The position numbers and the translations under genes are program-made. This document shows, piece by piece, positions 1 through 9,855 of a stretch of DNA of 64,000 bases. The notes under the pieces are model-generated. The model made no database searches, was not told the origin of the DNA, and saw only the letters and a list, made by a program, of their open reading frames with translations. How positions within the stretch are numbered: position 1 is the stretch's first letter; each line of letters begins with the position of its first letter. This stretch comes from Neoarius graeffei (taxonomy: Eukaryota; Chordata; Actinopteri; Siluriformes; Ariidae): positions 36,279,964-36,343,963 of the forward strand of contig NC_083582.1 in assembly GCF_027579695.1 (NCBI RefSeq), written 5' to 3'.

Positions 1-2355
1 ACCACCGGGCTGCTCCAGTCACTGTGGGACTCCTCGACGATGCCCATTTCGAGCATGGTCTCAAGTTCTTCCCGAACCACCTTTTTTTTGTGTTCGGGTA
101 GGCTGTAAGGGCGGCTACGCAATACCACCCCTGGGGGCGTCTCTATGTGGTGCTCTATGAGGTTCGTGCGACCGGGCAGGGGCGAGAACACATCCAAAAA
201 CTCGGTCTGCAACTGGGCAACCTCCGTGAGTTGGGTCGGGGAGAGGTGGTCTCCACAGGGGACCGGAGAGGTACGGGATGCCAATGCCCCTTTTTGAACC
301 TCCGGCCCCAGCTCCGCCTTCTCCGGAACCACCGACACCAACGCCACATGGACCTCCTCATTCCAGAGTTTCAGCAGATTGAGGTGGTAAATCTGTAGCG
401 CCCCACCCCTGTCCGTTCGCCTCACCTCATAGTCGACGTCCCCGACTCGCCGTGTGACCTCAAAGGGTCCTTGCCACTTGGCGATCAATTTGGAGCTCGA
501 AGTGGGCAACAGTACGAGTACTTTATCTCCCTGTGTGAACTCCCTAAGGTGCGTACCCTTGTTGTACAGGCGGGCTTGCCGTTCCTGGGCCTGCCGCAAA
601 TTCTCCTGGGTTAGGTGGGTGAGCGTGTGGAGTTTTGCGCGCAGGTCCATAACGTATTGAATTTCGTTCTTGCTTTGTGAAGGTCCCTCCTCCCAATTTT
701 CCCGCAGTACGTCTAGGATGCCGCACGGCTTACCCCCATATAATAATTCGAATGGGGAGAACCCCGTGGAGGCCTGGGGAACCTCTTGCACTGAGAACAA
801 CAAGGGCTTGAGCCACTTATCCCAATTACGCGCGTCCTCACTTACGAATTTTTTAATGATATTTTTGATGGTGCAGTTGAACCGTTCTACTAAACCGTCC
901 GTTTGTGGGTGATACACGCTGGTGCTGATCGGCTTAATCCCCAATAACCCATACAGTTCGCGCAGTGTTCGTGACATAAACGTAGTGCCTTGATCAGTCA
1001 GAATCTCTTTCGGGATTCCAACTCGGGAGATGACGCGGAAGAGCGCCTCCGCAATACTGCGTGCTGAGATATTGCGCAGAGGCACTGCTTCTGGGTATCG
1101 CGTTGCATAATCCACCAGAACTAATATAAAGTGGTACCCCCGTGCTGACCGATCTAATGGCCCAACAAGATCCATCCCAATTCTCTCAAACGAGGTCTCA
1201 ATCAATGGAAGAGGGCGCAAAGGCGCTTTTGGAATGGCCGCTGGATTCACTAACTGGCATTCGCGGCATGCCGTACACCACCTACGAACATCGCCGCGAA
1301 TCCCCGGCCAATAGAATCGGGCCATTATTCGGGCTAGTGTTTTATCCTGCCCTAAGTGTCCAGCCATGGGATTAAAGTGAGCCGCCTGGAATACCAATTC
1401 CCGGCGGCTCTTCAGAATCAAAAGCTGCATGACTCGCTCTTTAGTTTGAGTGTCCTGCGTCACTCGGTATAACCTATCCTTCATAATTGCGAAGTAGGGA
1501 AAGGACGGGGTGGCATTCAGCTGGAGCGTTTGACCATCGATTACTCTCACTTACTCAAACGCATGTCGCAGAGTCTCATCTCGCGATTGTTCTAATGGGA
1601 AATCCGTGAGGGATTCCCCAATAGAGAGAGGAGGAGCCGGCGGCTCCTCACTCTGACGCAGAGATGACGTAAACGGCTCTGTATCAGCTGCTCCCGCCAA
1701 AGCGACACCGGGACCTCCCCCTGTCAAATGGCAGGACCCACTCTTTACTAGGCGTGTCATTAAACCCCCAAATCCCGGCCAATCAGTCCCCAAAATTAAA
1801 GAGTGGGTAAGGCGAGGACTAACCGCCGCCTTCACTATAAATTTTTCCCCTCTGAAAAAAATGTGGACCGACACCAAAGTGTAGCTGTGAACATCCCCGT
1901 GCACACACAACACCTTCACCCCCTGTGCTCCCCCCAGTGCCTCGTTTTGCACCAGGCTTTGGTGAATTGAGGTCTGGTTACAACCAGAATCCACCAACAC
2001 CTGATATGTATCCCCTTGGATACTCACCAGTATGCGATACGCTCCGGCCCGATCGAGGGCGGCCTCTGGCGCGTTGGGGATCCGTACCACCGTGCCCACT
2101 TCCATCACTGTGCACTGCTGTTGAAGGTGGCCCGGCTCCCCGCAGCGGCAGCAAACCGGCCCGGGCTTTCCCTCTGCACCGGTGATCTGGGGCTCACTCA
2201 CCTGAGGTGGGGGAGACACAGACACAGAAGGGAGAAACGGGAGGGCAACGTGGGTGCGGCAGGCCAGCTGGGGTGGTGCCGGCCCCCGCCTCCGCAGTGG
2301 GGGAATGGGGCGAGGACGGGACACAGGAGGAGGGGGAGAGAGAGAGAGAGAGAAG
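1..2355 (-). pseudogene. pol of Gmr1-like copy A: zinc knuckle, protease, integrase, partial RT
   Basis: In order on the minus strand: a CCHC knuckle (CRCGEPGHLQQQC); an aspartic protease with intact DSG (VLVDSGCNQT) and a LILGTDW strand; a nonsense TAA at 1551-1553 where copy B has a glutamine-type codon (HAFE* against HAFDQV); an HHCC integrase zinc domain (AGHLG ... CTACREC); an integrase core with LTDQGT and TDGLVERFN; and then the first RT segment ending in DWSSPVV at base 1. The segments translated from 1550 to 1 stay in one frame, including the integrase-RT junction that is broken in copy B. The domain order PR-IN-RT is therefore read directly, not inferred from fragments. RNase H and the rest of RT are outside the window. 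Confidence 0.82.
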
Positions 2356-3082
2356 AGGAGAGAAGAGAAGATGCCATCTGCTGTTCTGCCACCGGGACAG
2401 CTGCCAAATGGTCCTCTGCCAGCTCCACTGCCTGATCCAGTGACGCCGGGCGGTGGCACTGGACCCACTCCGCGGTTCCTGCTGGCAAGCGAGCGACGAA
2501 TTGTTCCAGCACCACCTGGTCGATGATTTCCTCGGTGTCACAGTTGTCGGCCCTCAACCACCGCCAGCAGGCGTCCCGGAGCTGCTGGCCAAACGCGAAT
2601 GGCCGGCCGACTTCCTCCAAGCGCAAAGCGCGGAAGCGCTGGCGCTGTTGCTCTGGCATGCGCCCCACGCGCTGGAGGACGGCCCAGCAGAGGTCCGCGT
2701 AGGCCAGCCGGCAGTCAGCGGGGAGCTGTAGCGCGGCCAGCTGTGCCTCTCCCGTTAGCAGGGGGAGGAGACGCGCCGCGCGCTGCTCCATCGGCCACCC
2801 CGAGGCTTCGGCGACTTGCTCGAAGAGCGTGATGAATGCCTCGGGGTCATCCTGCGGGCCCATCTTGGTGACGGTGAGGGGAGACAGGCCCATGGTAGGA
2901 GCGCTGGTGGACCCCGCTGACGTGAGGAGGTGCTGGAACACCTCTCGATCTTCTTGCTGGGCCAGCACCAGGGCCTTGAAGCGTCGCTCTTGCTCCTTCC
3001 AGAGGGTGATGAGCGCCTGGTGCTGGCTTTGCTTGGCCGTGGCGAGGGCGTGGACCAGATCAGCGAACGGGGAGGACTCCAT
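2356..3082 (-). pseudogene. gag (capsid region) of Gmr1-like copy A
   Basis: The start is taken at ATG 3082-3080 (MESSPFADLV), 27 bases inside the primer site; upstream in-frame ATGs lie in the LTR. The product is a Gag with a capsid region whose C-terminal half (RFRALRLEEV ... VLEQF ... WVQCHRP) looks like a SCAN domain, which is known to descend from the capsid of this Gypsy group. The frame is open to about 2356, where a GA-rich tract (2337-2370) differs in length from copy B and throws it out of register with the zinc knuckle and protease. Copy B reads through the same place, so this is a frameshift caused by the tandem repeat. Identification as Gag is firm; the exact break point is not. 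Confidence 0.8.
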
Positions 3083-3108
3083 GGGGCTGCTCGGCTGGTG
3101 CTCCACTT

Positions 3109-3126
3109 TCCCGGGTTTCAGCACCA
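3109..3126 (-). promoter_or_regulatory. Primer binding site (tRNA-Phe type), copy A
   Basis: The minus strand reads TGGTGCTGAAACCCGGGA, one base inside the LTR. This is complementary to the 3' end of animal tRNA-Phe except for one position (T for C at base 7). Its location directly after the LTR terminus supports its role in priming minus-strand DNA synthesis. Confidence 0.75.
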
Positions 3127-3127
3127 C

Positions 3128-3441
3128 TGTGGCAGTTCGTATGGGTGGGTGGAGCACAGAGGACAGCAGGACAGAGATCAGGGTTTGGAATAGGGCTTTT
3201 ATTGCCACACTTTTCAGTGAACAATATTTGTCTCAAACAGATAGACAGACACACACGACAGGCGTCTTGTTCGGGGATGAGCTCCTCTGCTCTCGCTCTC
3301 CCTCCTTAAGTAGGGTGCGGTCACTGGGAAGACACCCAAACACAGGTTAATTGCTCTCAGGTGTAGTGATTCTGCCACTTACCTTCCCTGACTCCGCCCT
3401 CCTGTCACAGACCGGCGCTTGACCACGCCCACGCTGCCACA
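3128..3441 (-). repeat. 5' LTR of Gmr1-like copy A
   Basis: A 314-bp block bounded by TG...CA and about the same length as 6561-6868, with which it aligns throughout. On the minus strand it starts TGTGGCAGCG and ends GCCACA one base before the primer site. A TATA-like CTACTTAAGG lies at about 3304-3313, where the copy B LTR has CTATTTAAGG. The left edge is fixed by the primer site and the right edge by the abrupt switch to copy B RT sequence. Confidence 0.85.
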
Positions 3442-4626
3442 GGTACCAAGACGACCGGGCTGCTCCAGTCACTGTGGGACTCCTCAACGATGCCCATTTC
3501 GAGCATGGCCTCGAGTTCTTCCTGAACCACTTTTTTCTTGTGCTTGGGTAACCTGTAAGGGCAGCTACGCACTACCACCCCCGGGGGCATCTCAATGTGG
3601 TGCTCTATGAGGTTGGTGCTGCCGGGCAGGGGCGAGAACACGTCCGAAAACTCGGTCTGCAACTGGGCAACCTCTGCGAGTTGGGTCGGGGAGAGGTGGT
3701 CTCCACAGGGGACCGGAGAGGTACGTGATGCCAATGTTCCTTTTGAACCTCTGGCCCCAGCTCCGCCTTCTCCGGAACGACCGACACCAACGCCATGGGG
3801 ACCTCCTCATTCCAGAGTTTGAGTAGGTTGAGGTGGTAAATCTGTAGTGCCCCACCCCTATCCGTTCGCCTCACCTCATAGTCAACGTCCCCGACTCGCC
3901 ATGTGACCTCAAAGGGTCGTTGCCACTTGGCGACCAATTTGGAGCTCGATGTGGGCAACAGTACGAGTACTTTATCTCCCGGTGCGAACTCCCTAAGGCG
4001 CGTACCCTTGTCGTACAGGCGGGTTTGTCGTTCTTGGGCCTGCCGCAAATTCTCCTGAGTTAGGTGCGTGAGTGTGTGGAGTTTTGCGCGCAGGTCAATA
4101 ATGTATTGGATTTCATTTTTACTTGGTGAAGGTCTCTCCTCCCAATTTTCCCGCAGCACATCTAGAATGCTGCGCGGCTTATGCCCATATAACAACTCAA
4201 ACGGGGAGAACCCCGTGGAGGCTTGGGGGACCTCTCGCACTGCAAATAGCAAGGGTTCGAGCCATTTATCCCAATTACGTGCGTCCTCACGAATTTTTTA
4301 ATTATATTCTTGGGGGTGCGATTGAACAGTTCAACTAAACCATCCGTTTGTGGGTGATAAATGCTGGTGCGGATCGGCTTAATACCCAACAACCCATACA
4401 GTTCGTTCAGTGTATGTGACATAAACGAGGTGCCTTGATCAGTCAGAATCTCTTTGGGGATTCCAACTCGGGAGATAATGCGGAAGAGTGCCTCCGCAAT
4501 ACTGCGTGCTGAGATATTGCGAAGAGGCATTGCTTCCGGGTATCGCGTTGCATAGTCCACCAGAACTAATATAAAGTGGTACCCTCGTGCTGACCAATCT
4601 AACCTGTCTGACGAGATCCATCCCAA
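3442..4626 (-). pseudogene. integrase core, linker and partial RT of Gmr1-like copy B
   Basis: After the frameshift near 4605 the integrase core continues (ILTDQGTSFM, then HPQTDGLVELFN). It shifts again near 4300, where four bases present in copy A are missing, continues as the integrase C-terminal part and linker (LVAKWQRPFEVTWRVGDVDYEV), and shifts once more near 3735 (a one-base loss in a run). The RT start follows (HIEMPPGVVVRSCPYRLPKH, then DWSSPVVLV). RT ends at 3442 where copy A begins. The residues VAAWAWSSAGL that follow in frame are just LTR sequence read through. Confidence 0.8.
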
Positions 4627-6517
4627 TTCTTTCGAACGGGGTCTCGATTAATGGTAGAGGGCGCAAAGGCGCTTTTGGAATGGCTGCTGGATTTACTAAC
4701 TGGCATTCGCGGCACACCGTACACCACCTACGGACATCGCCACGAATCCCTGGCCAATAGAATCGGGCCATTATTCGGGCTAGTGTTTTATCCTGCCCTA
4801 AGTGTCCAGCCATGGGATTAAAGTGAGCTGCCTGGAATACCAATTCCCGGCGGCTCTTCGGAATCAAAAGCTGCATGACTCGCTCTTTAGTCTGAGTGTC
4901 CTGCGTCACTCGGTATAATCTATCCTTCATAATCGCGAAGTAGGGGAAGGACGGGGTGGCGTTTAGCTGGAGCGTTTGACCATCGATTACTCTCACTTGG
5001 TCAAACGCATGCCACAGAGTCTCGTCTCGCGACTGCTCTAACGGGAAATCCACGAGGGATTCCCCAATGGAGAGAGGAGGAGCCTGCTGCTCCTCACTCT
5101 GATGCGGAGCTGACGTAGACCGCTCTGTGACAGCTGCTCCCGCCAACGCGACACTGGGACCTCCCCCTGCTAAACTATGGCAGGACCCACTCTTCACTAA
5201 GTGTGTCATTAAATCCTGAAATCCCAGCCAATCAGTCCCAAAAATTATCGAGTGGGTAAGGCGAGGATTAACCGCCACCTTCACTATAAATTTTTCCCCT
5301 CGAAAAAGAATGTGGACCGACACTAGAGGGTAGTTGTGAACATCCCCGTGCACACACAACACCTTCACCAATTGTGCTCCCCCCAGTGCCTCGTCTTGCA
5401 CCAGGCTTTGGTGGATTGAGGTCTGATTACAACCAGACTCCACCAATGCCTGATATGTATCCCCTTGGATACTCACCGGTATGTGATACGCTCCGGCCCA
5501 ATCGAGGGTGGCTCCTGGTGCGTCGGGGATCCGAACCACCGCGCCCACCTCCATTACCGAGCACTGCTGTTGGAGGTGGCCCGGCTCCCCGCAGCGCCAG
5601 CAAACCAGCCCGGGCTTCCTCTCTGCACTAGTGCTCAGGGGCTCACTCACCTGAGGGGAGGGAGAGACAGACACAGAAGGGAGAAACGGGAGGGCACCGC
5701 GGGTGCAGCAGGCCGGCTGGGGTGGCGCCGGGCCCCGCCTCCGCGGTGGGGGAATGGGGCGAGGAGGAGACACAGGAGGAGGGGGAGAGAGAGAGAGGAG
5801 AGAAGAGGATGTCTGCTGTCCTGCCGTCGGGACAGCCGCCAAATGGTCCTCCGCCAGCTCGATTGCCTGATCCAGCGACGCCAGGCGGTGGCACTGGACC
5901 CACTCTGTGGTTCCTGCTGGTAAACGTGCGATGAACTGCTCCAGCGCCACCTGGTCAATGAGTCCCTCGGCGTCGCGGTTGTCGGGCCTCAACCACTGCC
6001 AGCAGGCGTCCCAGAGTTGCTGGCCAAACGCAAATGGCCGGCTGACTTCCTCCAAGCGCAAAGCGCGGAAGCGCTGACATTGTTGCTCGGGGGTGCGCCC
6101 CACCCTCTGTAGGACGGCCCAGCGAAGGTCTGCGTAGGCCAGCCGGCGGTCGGTGGGGAGCTGTAGCGCGGCCAGCTGCGCCTCTCCCATTAGCAGGGGT
6201 AGGAGGCACGCCGCGCGCTGTTCCACTGGCCACCCCGAGGTCTCGGCTACCTGCTCAAAGAGCGTGAGGAAGGCCTTGGGGTCATCCTGCGGGTCCATCT
6301 TCATGAGGGTGAGGGGGGATGGGCCCGCACCGGTGGAGTTGGTGGACCCCGCCGATGCGAGGAGGTGCAGGAACGCCTGACGATCTTCCTGTTGCGCCAG
6401 CACCAGGGCCTCGAACCATTATTCTTGCTCCTTTTGGAGGGCGAGCAGCACCTGGTGCTGGCTCTGTTGGGCTGTGGTGAGGGCGTGGATCAGGTCTGCG
6501 AAGGGGGAGGACTCCAT
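4439..6517 (-). pseudogene. gag-protease-integrase of Gmr1-like copy B
   Basis: The natural start is ATG 6517-6515 (MESSPFADL). A TAA at 6419-6421 interrupts gag after about 32 codons, and a 654-codon open frame follows from the internal ATG at 6403. It runs through capsid (SCAN-like RFRALRLEEVSRPF and LEQFIARLP), a proline/serine-rich linker, the CCHC knuckle CWRCGEPGHLQQQC, the protease and the integrase zinc domain (MAGHLG ... CTVCRECQL). The protease active site is ESG (ALVESGCNQT) instead of DSG, which should abolish catalysis. The frame is lost near 4605, where one extra base relative to copy A falls just after the first catalytic integrase segment (IGMDLV). Gag and pol share one frame here, showing that the split in copy A is secondary. 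Confidence 0.83.
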
Positions 6518-6541
6518 GGGGCTGTTCTCTTCTGTGCTCAT

Positions 6542-6559
6542 GCCCGGGTTTCAGCACCA
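6542..6559 (-). promoter_or_regulatory. Primer binding site (tRNA-Phe type), copy B
   Basis: The minus strand reads TGGTGCTGAAACCCGGGC. It matches the copy A primer site except for the last base and sits one base inside the LTR. Confidence 0.72.
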
Positions 6560-6560
6560 C

Positions 6561-6868
6561 TGTGACAGTTCATGTAGGTGGGTGGAGCACAGAAGGACGG
6601 CAGGCCAGAACTGAGTTCACAAAAACTCTTTTATTTAGCTTTTCAGCTTATATTTCACTCTCACACCACTCAGACACACGCACACACATCAGTCATCTGG
6701 TTGGGGAGAGAGCTTCCTCTGCTCTCGCTCTCTCTCCTTAAATAGGGAGCGGTCACTAGGGAAGACACACAAACACATTAACGTCAGGTGCAGTGATTCT
6801 GCCACTTACCTTCCCTGACTCCGCCCTCCGGTCACAGACCGATGCTTGACCACGCCCCCGCTGCCACA
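6561..6868 (-). repeat. 5' LTR of Gmr1-like copy B
   Basis: A 308-bp LTR bounded by TG...CA. On the minus strand it begins TGTGGCAGCG and carries a TATA-like CTATTTAAGG near 6736-6745 and an AATAAA signal near 6630. It ends CTGTCACA next to the primer site. Compared with the copy A LTR it has scattered substitutions and small indels. Confidence 0.86.
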
Positions 6869-6912
6869 CAAATATTTCAATATAAGCATATTATCTTTTG
6901 CTTATATTGGGG

Positions 6913-7090
6913 GGGAAGCCATTGCCTAATGGTTAGAGAAGCAGCTTTAGGACCAAAAGGTTGCTGGTTTGATTCCCTGGACGAGCAGAAATGGCTGAAG
7001 TGCCCTTGAGCAAAGCAGCTATCCTCCAACTCTCTGGGTATGTTGCTCTGGATAAGAGCATCTGATAAATGCCATTATTGTAATGTAATG
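6913..7090 (+). mobile_element. tRNA-derived SINE with L2-like tail (SINE type 3)
   Basis: The head AAGCCATTGCCTAATGGTTA and the box-B-like GGTTTGATTCC resemble a pol III tRNA promoter. The 3' part, GGATAAGAGCATCTGATAAATGCC followed by TGTAATGTAATG, matches the 3' end of the L2-type LINE at 33170-33217. A second copy lies on the minus strand at 62378-62562. Confidence 0.7.
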
Positions 7091-7779
7091 TTTCAGGGTG
7101 GAATTTTCTTTCAAATATCTAAACAATCAAGTCTCTTATTTTTTTTTATCTGGTGCACTTCAGTACATATCTTTTTTGCCTAGGCAAAGGTTAAATCTCT
7201 AACGGCATTTTTCCTAAATTTATTTAGACTAAAAATAAACAGCAGGGACTGTGGATAAATCAGGAGTGCTGTTATAGCAAAGATGCACGTGGATTATACT
7301 GAATGCAGTCCCAAGCAGCTTCATTAGGGACAAGTCATGCATCAGCATGAACTGTCTTCACAGCAAAATCCCCCCCGAGTTCAATTAACACCTACAGTGT
7401 TGAATTAACTCTTCGTGCTGTGTGCTACTGAATATGGCCAAGTAATACTATAGCATTCAAAAGTCTGGTTAGACCTAGAAGTGGAAAAGGAGAACATCTC
7501 ATTTAAAGATTCTAGACTGTGGCACAGGAGCATTGCAGACATTTTGACAGTGGGTATCTGATTACAATCAAACTGATTAGGCTTATGTCCATTTTGCTAC
7601 AACTTGATCACAGGATGAGGAAATAGCTAGCACGGTTTTATGAAGATTGTCCATTTCTATTGGTGTGTGTTAGTTATTTCAGAAGAACATGATGCTTGTA
7701 AGGAGGTAGCTTAGGCAAGATTAAAATAAATACAAAATATGTCTACATTGTTTTGGCAAAATATGTTTTTTTAAGTAGA
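7091..7779. other. AT-rich non-coding stretch, nothing recognised
   Basis: No convincing reading frame, RNA gene or known repeat was seen. The sequence is AT-rich with short homopolymer runs. Confidence 0.5.
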
Positions 7780-7793
7780 GATTCTCTACCCCC

Positions 7794-8170
7794 CGGGCGG
7801 CACGGTGGTGTAGTGGTTAGCGCTGTCGCCTCACAGCAAGAAGGTCCTGGGTTCAAGCCCCGGGGCCGGCGAGGGCCTTTCTGTGTGGAGTTTGCATGTT
7901 CTCCCCATGTCCACGTGGGTTTCCTCCGGGTGCTCCGGTTTCCCCCACAGTCCAAAGACATGCAGGTTAGGTTAACTGGTGACTCTAAATTGACCGTAGG
8001 TGTGAATGTGAGTGTGAATGGTTGTCTGTGTCTATGTGTCAGCCCTGTGATGACCTGGCGACTTGTCCAGGGTGTACCCCGCCTTTCGCCCGTAGTCAGC
8101 TGGGATAGGCTCCAGCTTGCCTGCGACCCTGTAGAAGGATAAAGCGGCTAGAGATAATGAGATGAGATGA
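7794..8170 (+). mobile_element. tRNA-derived SINE (type 1, GAGAT-tail subfamily), full length
   Basis: Box A is TGGTGTAGTGG, box B is GGTTCAAGCCC, followed by the conserved body and a GAGAT-repeat tail. Perfect 14-bp target duplications (GATTCTCTACCCCC) at 7780-7793 and 8171-8184 mark a clean insertion. The 129-codon frame through it is not a gene. Confidence 0.92.
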
Positions 8171-8371
8171 GATTCTCTACCCCCTAGCCCCACCCCTGAA
8201 AATTCATCCAACAGGTTTTCCCAAAGCACCATGCAAACACTATTATTACCTCCAGCAACTTTATTTGTTCCCAACATGACTCAAAGTAGTGAATGGATTT
8301 TGATGAAATTTTGAGGAAAGGTGGGCCATGGGCCAAGGAACAATTGATTCGATTTTGATGCAAATCCAAAT

Positions 8372-8789
8372 TGTCAGAGTGCAGGCACTTATGGATGCAG
8401 ATGCAGGGGAGACTGGGTGAGTCGCAAACTGCAAAAAGAGCCAAATTGGGAAACTAGAGTTGTAGTCAGGGACGGGCGTAGGTCAGTCGATCGGCGAACA
8501 GGACAACATAGGAGAGACAGGACGAGATCGAAACTAAATGTAAACAAGGATCTTAACATGAAGTCAGAACGGATTGGTAAAGTCAGGTACAGGGACACAA
8601 ACAATACTTTGCAACGTCTGAGAGTGAGAGCTAAGCTTATATAGGGAAGGAGATTGCGGGAGAATTGGAGACAGGTGATGCAGTTAGAATTCCAGTGACA
8701 AGGTGTGCTGTGGCTCTTGGGAAGTGTAGTCCAGAGTGGCCATGTTCAGAGGCTGCTCCGAGCTCTGGCTTTCAGTGTCGTTACTGACA
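8372..8789 (-). repeat. Solo LTR related to the chromovirus LTR at 23911
   Basis: On the minus strand it starts TGTCAGTAACGACACTGAAAG and ends GTGCCTGCACTCTGACA, closely resembling both ends of the LTRs at 23911-24246 and 28441-28861. It has TG...CA ends and a TATA-like CTATATAAGC near 8633-8642. No internal retrotransposon sequence adjoins it, so it is a solo LTR, probably left by LTR-LTR recombination. The middle part is diverged from the chromovirus LTRs, so it is a related subfamily. I see no clean target duplication. Confidence 0.68.
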
Positions 8790-8993
8790 CTGATATGTAT
8801 GTGGATCCAGGATTTTTTTTTTTGTTGTTGTTGTCTTTTTCCAGTGTAACTCAAAAAGTAGTGTACAGCTTTAGTATTATCCTAGCTTCAAATGATTTGA
8901 TTTTCATGTAGATAATACATGGCTTGGTGAAGGTATGCACTCTACCGTGTGCCCTTTCATTATTATTGGGTTCAGAGCCAAAAGTATGCCATG

Positions 8994-9132
8994 ATACAAC
9001 ACCCCTGGAGCAGAAAGGGTTAAAGGCCTTTCTCAAGGGCCCAACACTGGCAGCTTGGTGGTGCTAGAGCTTGAACCCTCCACCTTCTGATTAGTAACCC
9101 AGAGCCATAACCTTTGGGCCACCACTGCCCAT
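8994..9132 (-). mobile_element. Short tRNA-derived SINE fragment (type 4)
   Basis: The minus strand begins GGGCAGTGGTGGCCCAAAGG and has a box-B-like GGTTCAAGC, followed by a segment rich in GGGCCCTTGAG. It resembles the tRNA-related head of a fish SINE distinct from type 1. No tail or target duplication is clear. Confidence 0.5.
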
Positions 9133-9639
9133 GAGCCACTGGTAAGTGCTTTGAATGAGACCTTAACTCTCATTTCTTTATCTCTACTGTGAGAATGTGT
9201 TCTGAATTCTCAATCACTGATAATTCACAGATGTACTGATCTTCACAAGTAATTAATGAAGCTGGAAGGTAGATGTTAATCAAAGCCTGTCTTGTCACTT
9301 TTAGAATTTTCTACTCAGGAATTGATTAGCTAAATTATGGAGTTATAACTGCAAAATGCTTATTTATCTCTATCACTTCACACACCTGTTTGCACATCCT
9401 GCACCATTTAACATAAAGAGAATAGATTAGCTATGATCTTACATCTAAGATAGCATAAAAATTGCACTTGCATAAAATATTCCAATTCTTATTCATTATT
9501 AAGTGGATAAGATGACACTTTATTCATCCCAAGGGAAAATTGGCGTTAACTTCACTTGGATACTAGAGATTTAAAGTGAAGAACTTTTAATGAAATCATA
9601 AAAGACACTGATGTTTTGTAGAAGTATGTATCTGGTGTC
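9133..9639. other. Non-coding stretch
   Basis: No gene seen. A segment near 9510-9545 (CTTTATTCATCCCAAGGGAA) resembles a motif common in fish dispersed repeats but is too short to classify. Confidence 0.4.
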
Positions 9640-9855
9640 ACCCAGAAGAGATTGGGTTTTTCCTCATGTCGTCTCAGGGACGTTGTTTTTGTTGTTCTTG
9701 CTACTCTCGCCTCAAGCTAGCTTATAAAGGATCTACATCTAAATTAATATCCAGATTTCTGTAAAGCTGCTTTGTTCCAAAGGCCATAAAAGCAAATGTA
9801 AAATGTAAATGTGACAATGCCTACTGTAAAAAGCACCGTATAAATAAAATGGAAC
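9640..9855 (+). repeat. 3' fragment of a dispersed repeat shared with 51345-51920
   Basis: It contains CCTCATGTCGTCTCAGGGA and ends CTGTAAAGCTGCTTTGTTCC ... AAATAAAATGG. These are the reverse complement of motifs at the 51345-51920 repeat (ACTCCCTCAGACGACATGAGG and CACAAAGCAGCTTTACAG). The AATAAA-like 3' end suggests a LINE-type terminus, but the family is not identified. Confidence 0.5.

Larger units (their letters stand above)
1..3441 (-). mobile_element. Gmr1-like Ty3/Gypsy LTR retrotransposon, copy A (runs off the left edge)
   Basis: Read on the minus strand the order is 5' LTR (3441-3128), tRNA-Phe-type primer site, gag, zinc knuckle, protease, integrase, then the start of reverse transcriptase, which continues beyond base 1. 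Integrase preceding RT is the hallmark of the Gmr1 group of Gypsy elements, first described in fish. The right end is the exact LTR terminus (minus strand TGTGGCAGCG). Immediately to its right lies the interrupted RT of copy B, so copy A looks like a later insertion into copy B. The 3' LTR is outside the window. At least one frameshift and one nonsense codon make this copy non-functional. Confidence 0.88.
3442..6868 (-). mobile_element. Gmr1-like Ty3/Gypsy LTR retrotransposon, copy B (interrupted by copy A)
   Basis: The same family and order as copy A: 5' LTR 6868-6561, primer site, gag, protease, integrase, RT. Its RT stops at the residues VVLVP, exactly where the copy A LTR begins, so the rest should lie left of copy A, outside the window. 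It is more decayed than copy A: a stop in gag, a D-to-E change in the protease active site, and three frameshifts in integrase and the linker. The right boundary is the LTR terminus CTGCCACA ending at 6868. Confidence 0.87.

Noticed and set aside
1925-2832. Several plus-strand reading frames of 60-140 codons opposite gag and protease
   Set aside because: They are shadows of the minus-strand retrotransposon genes, GC-rich and without recognisable domains.
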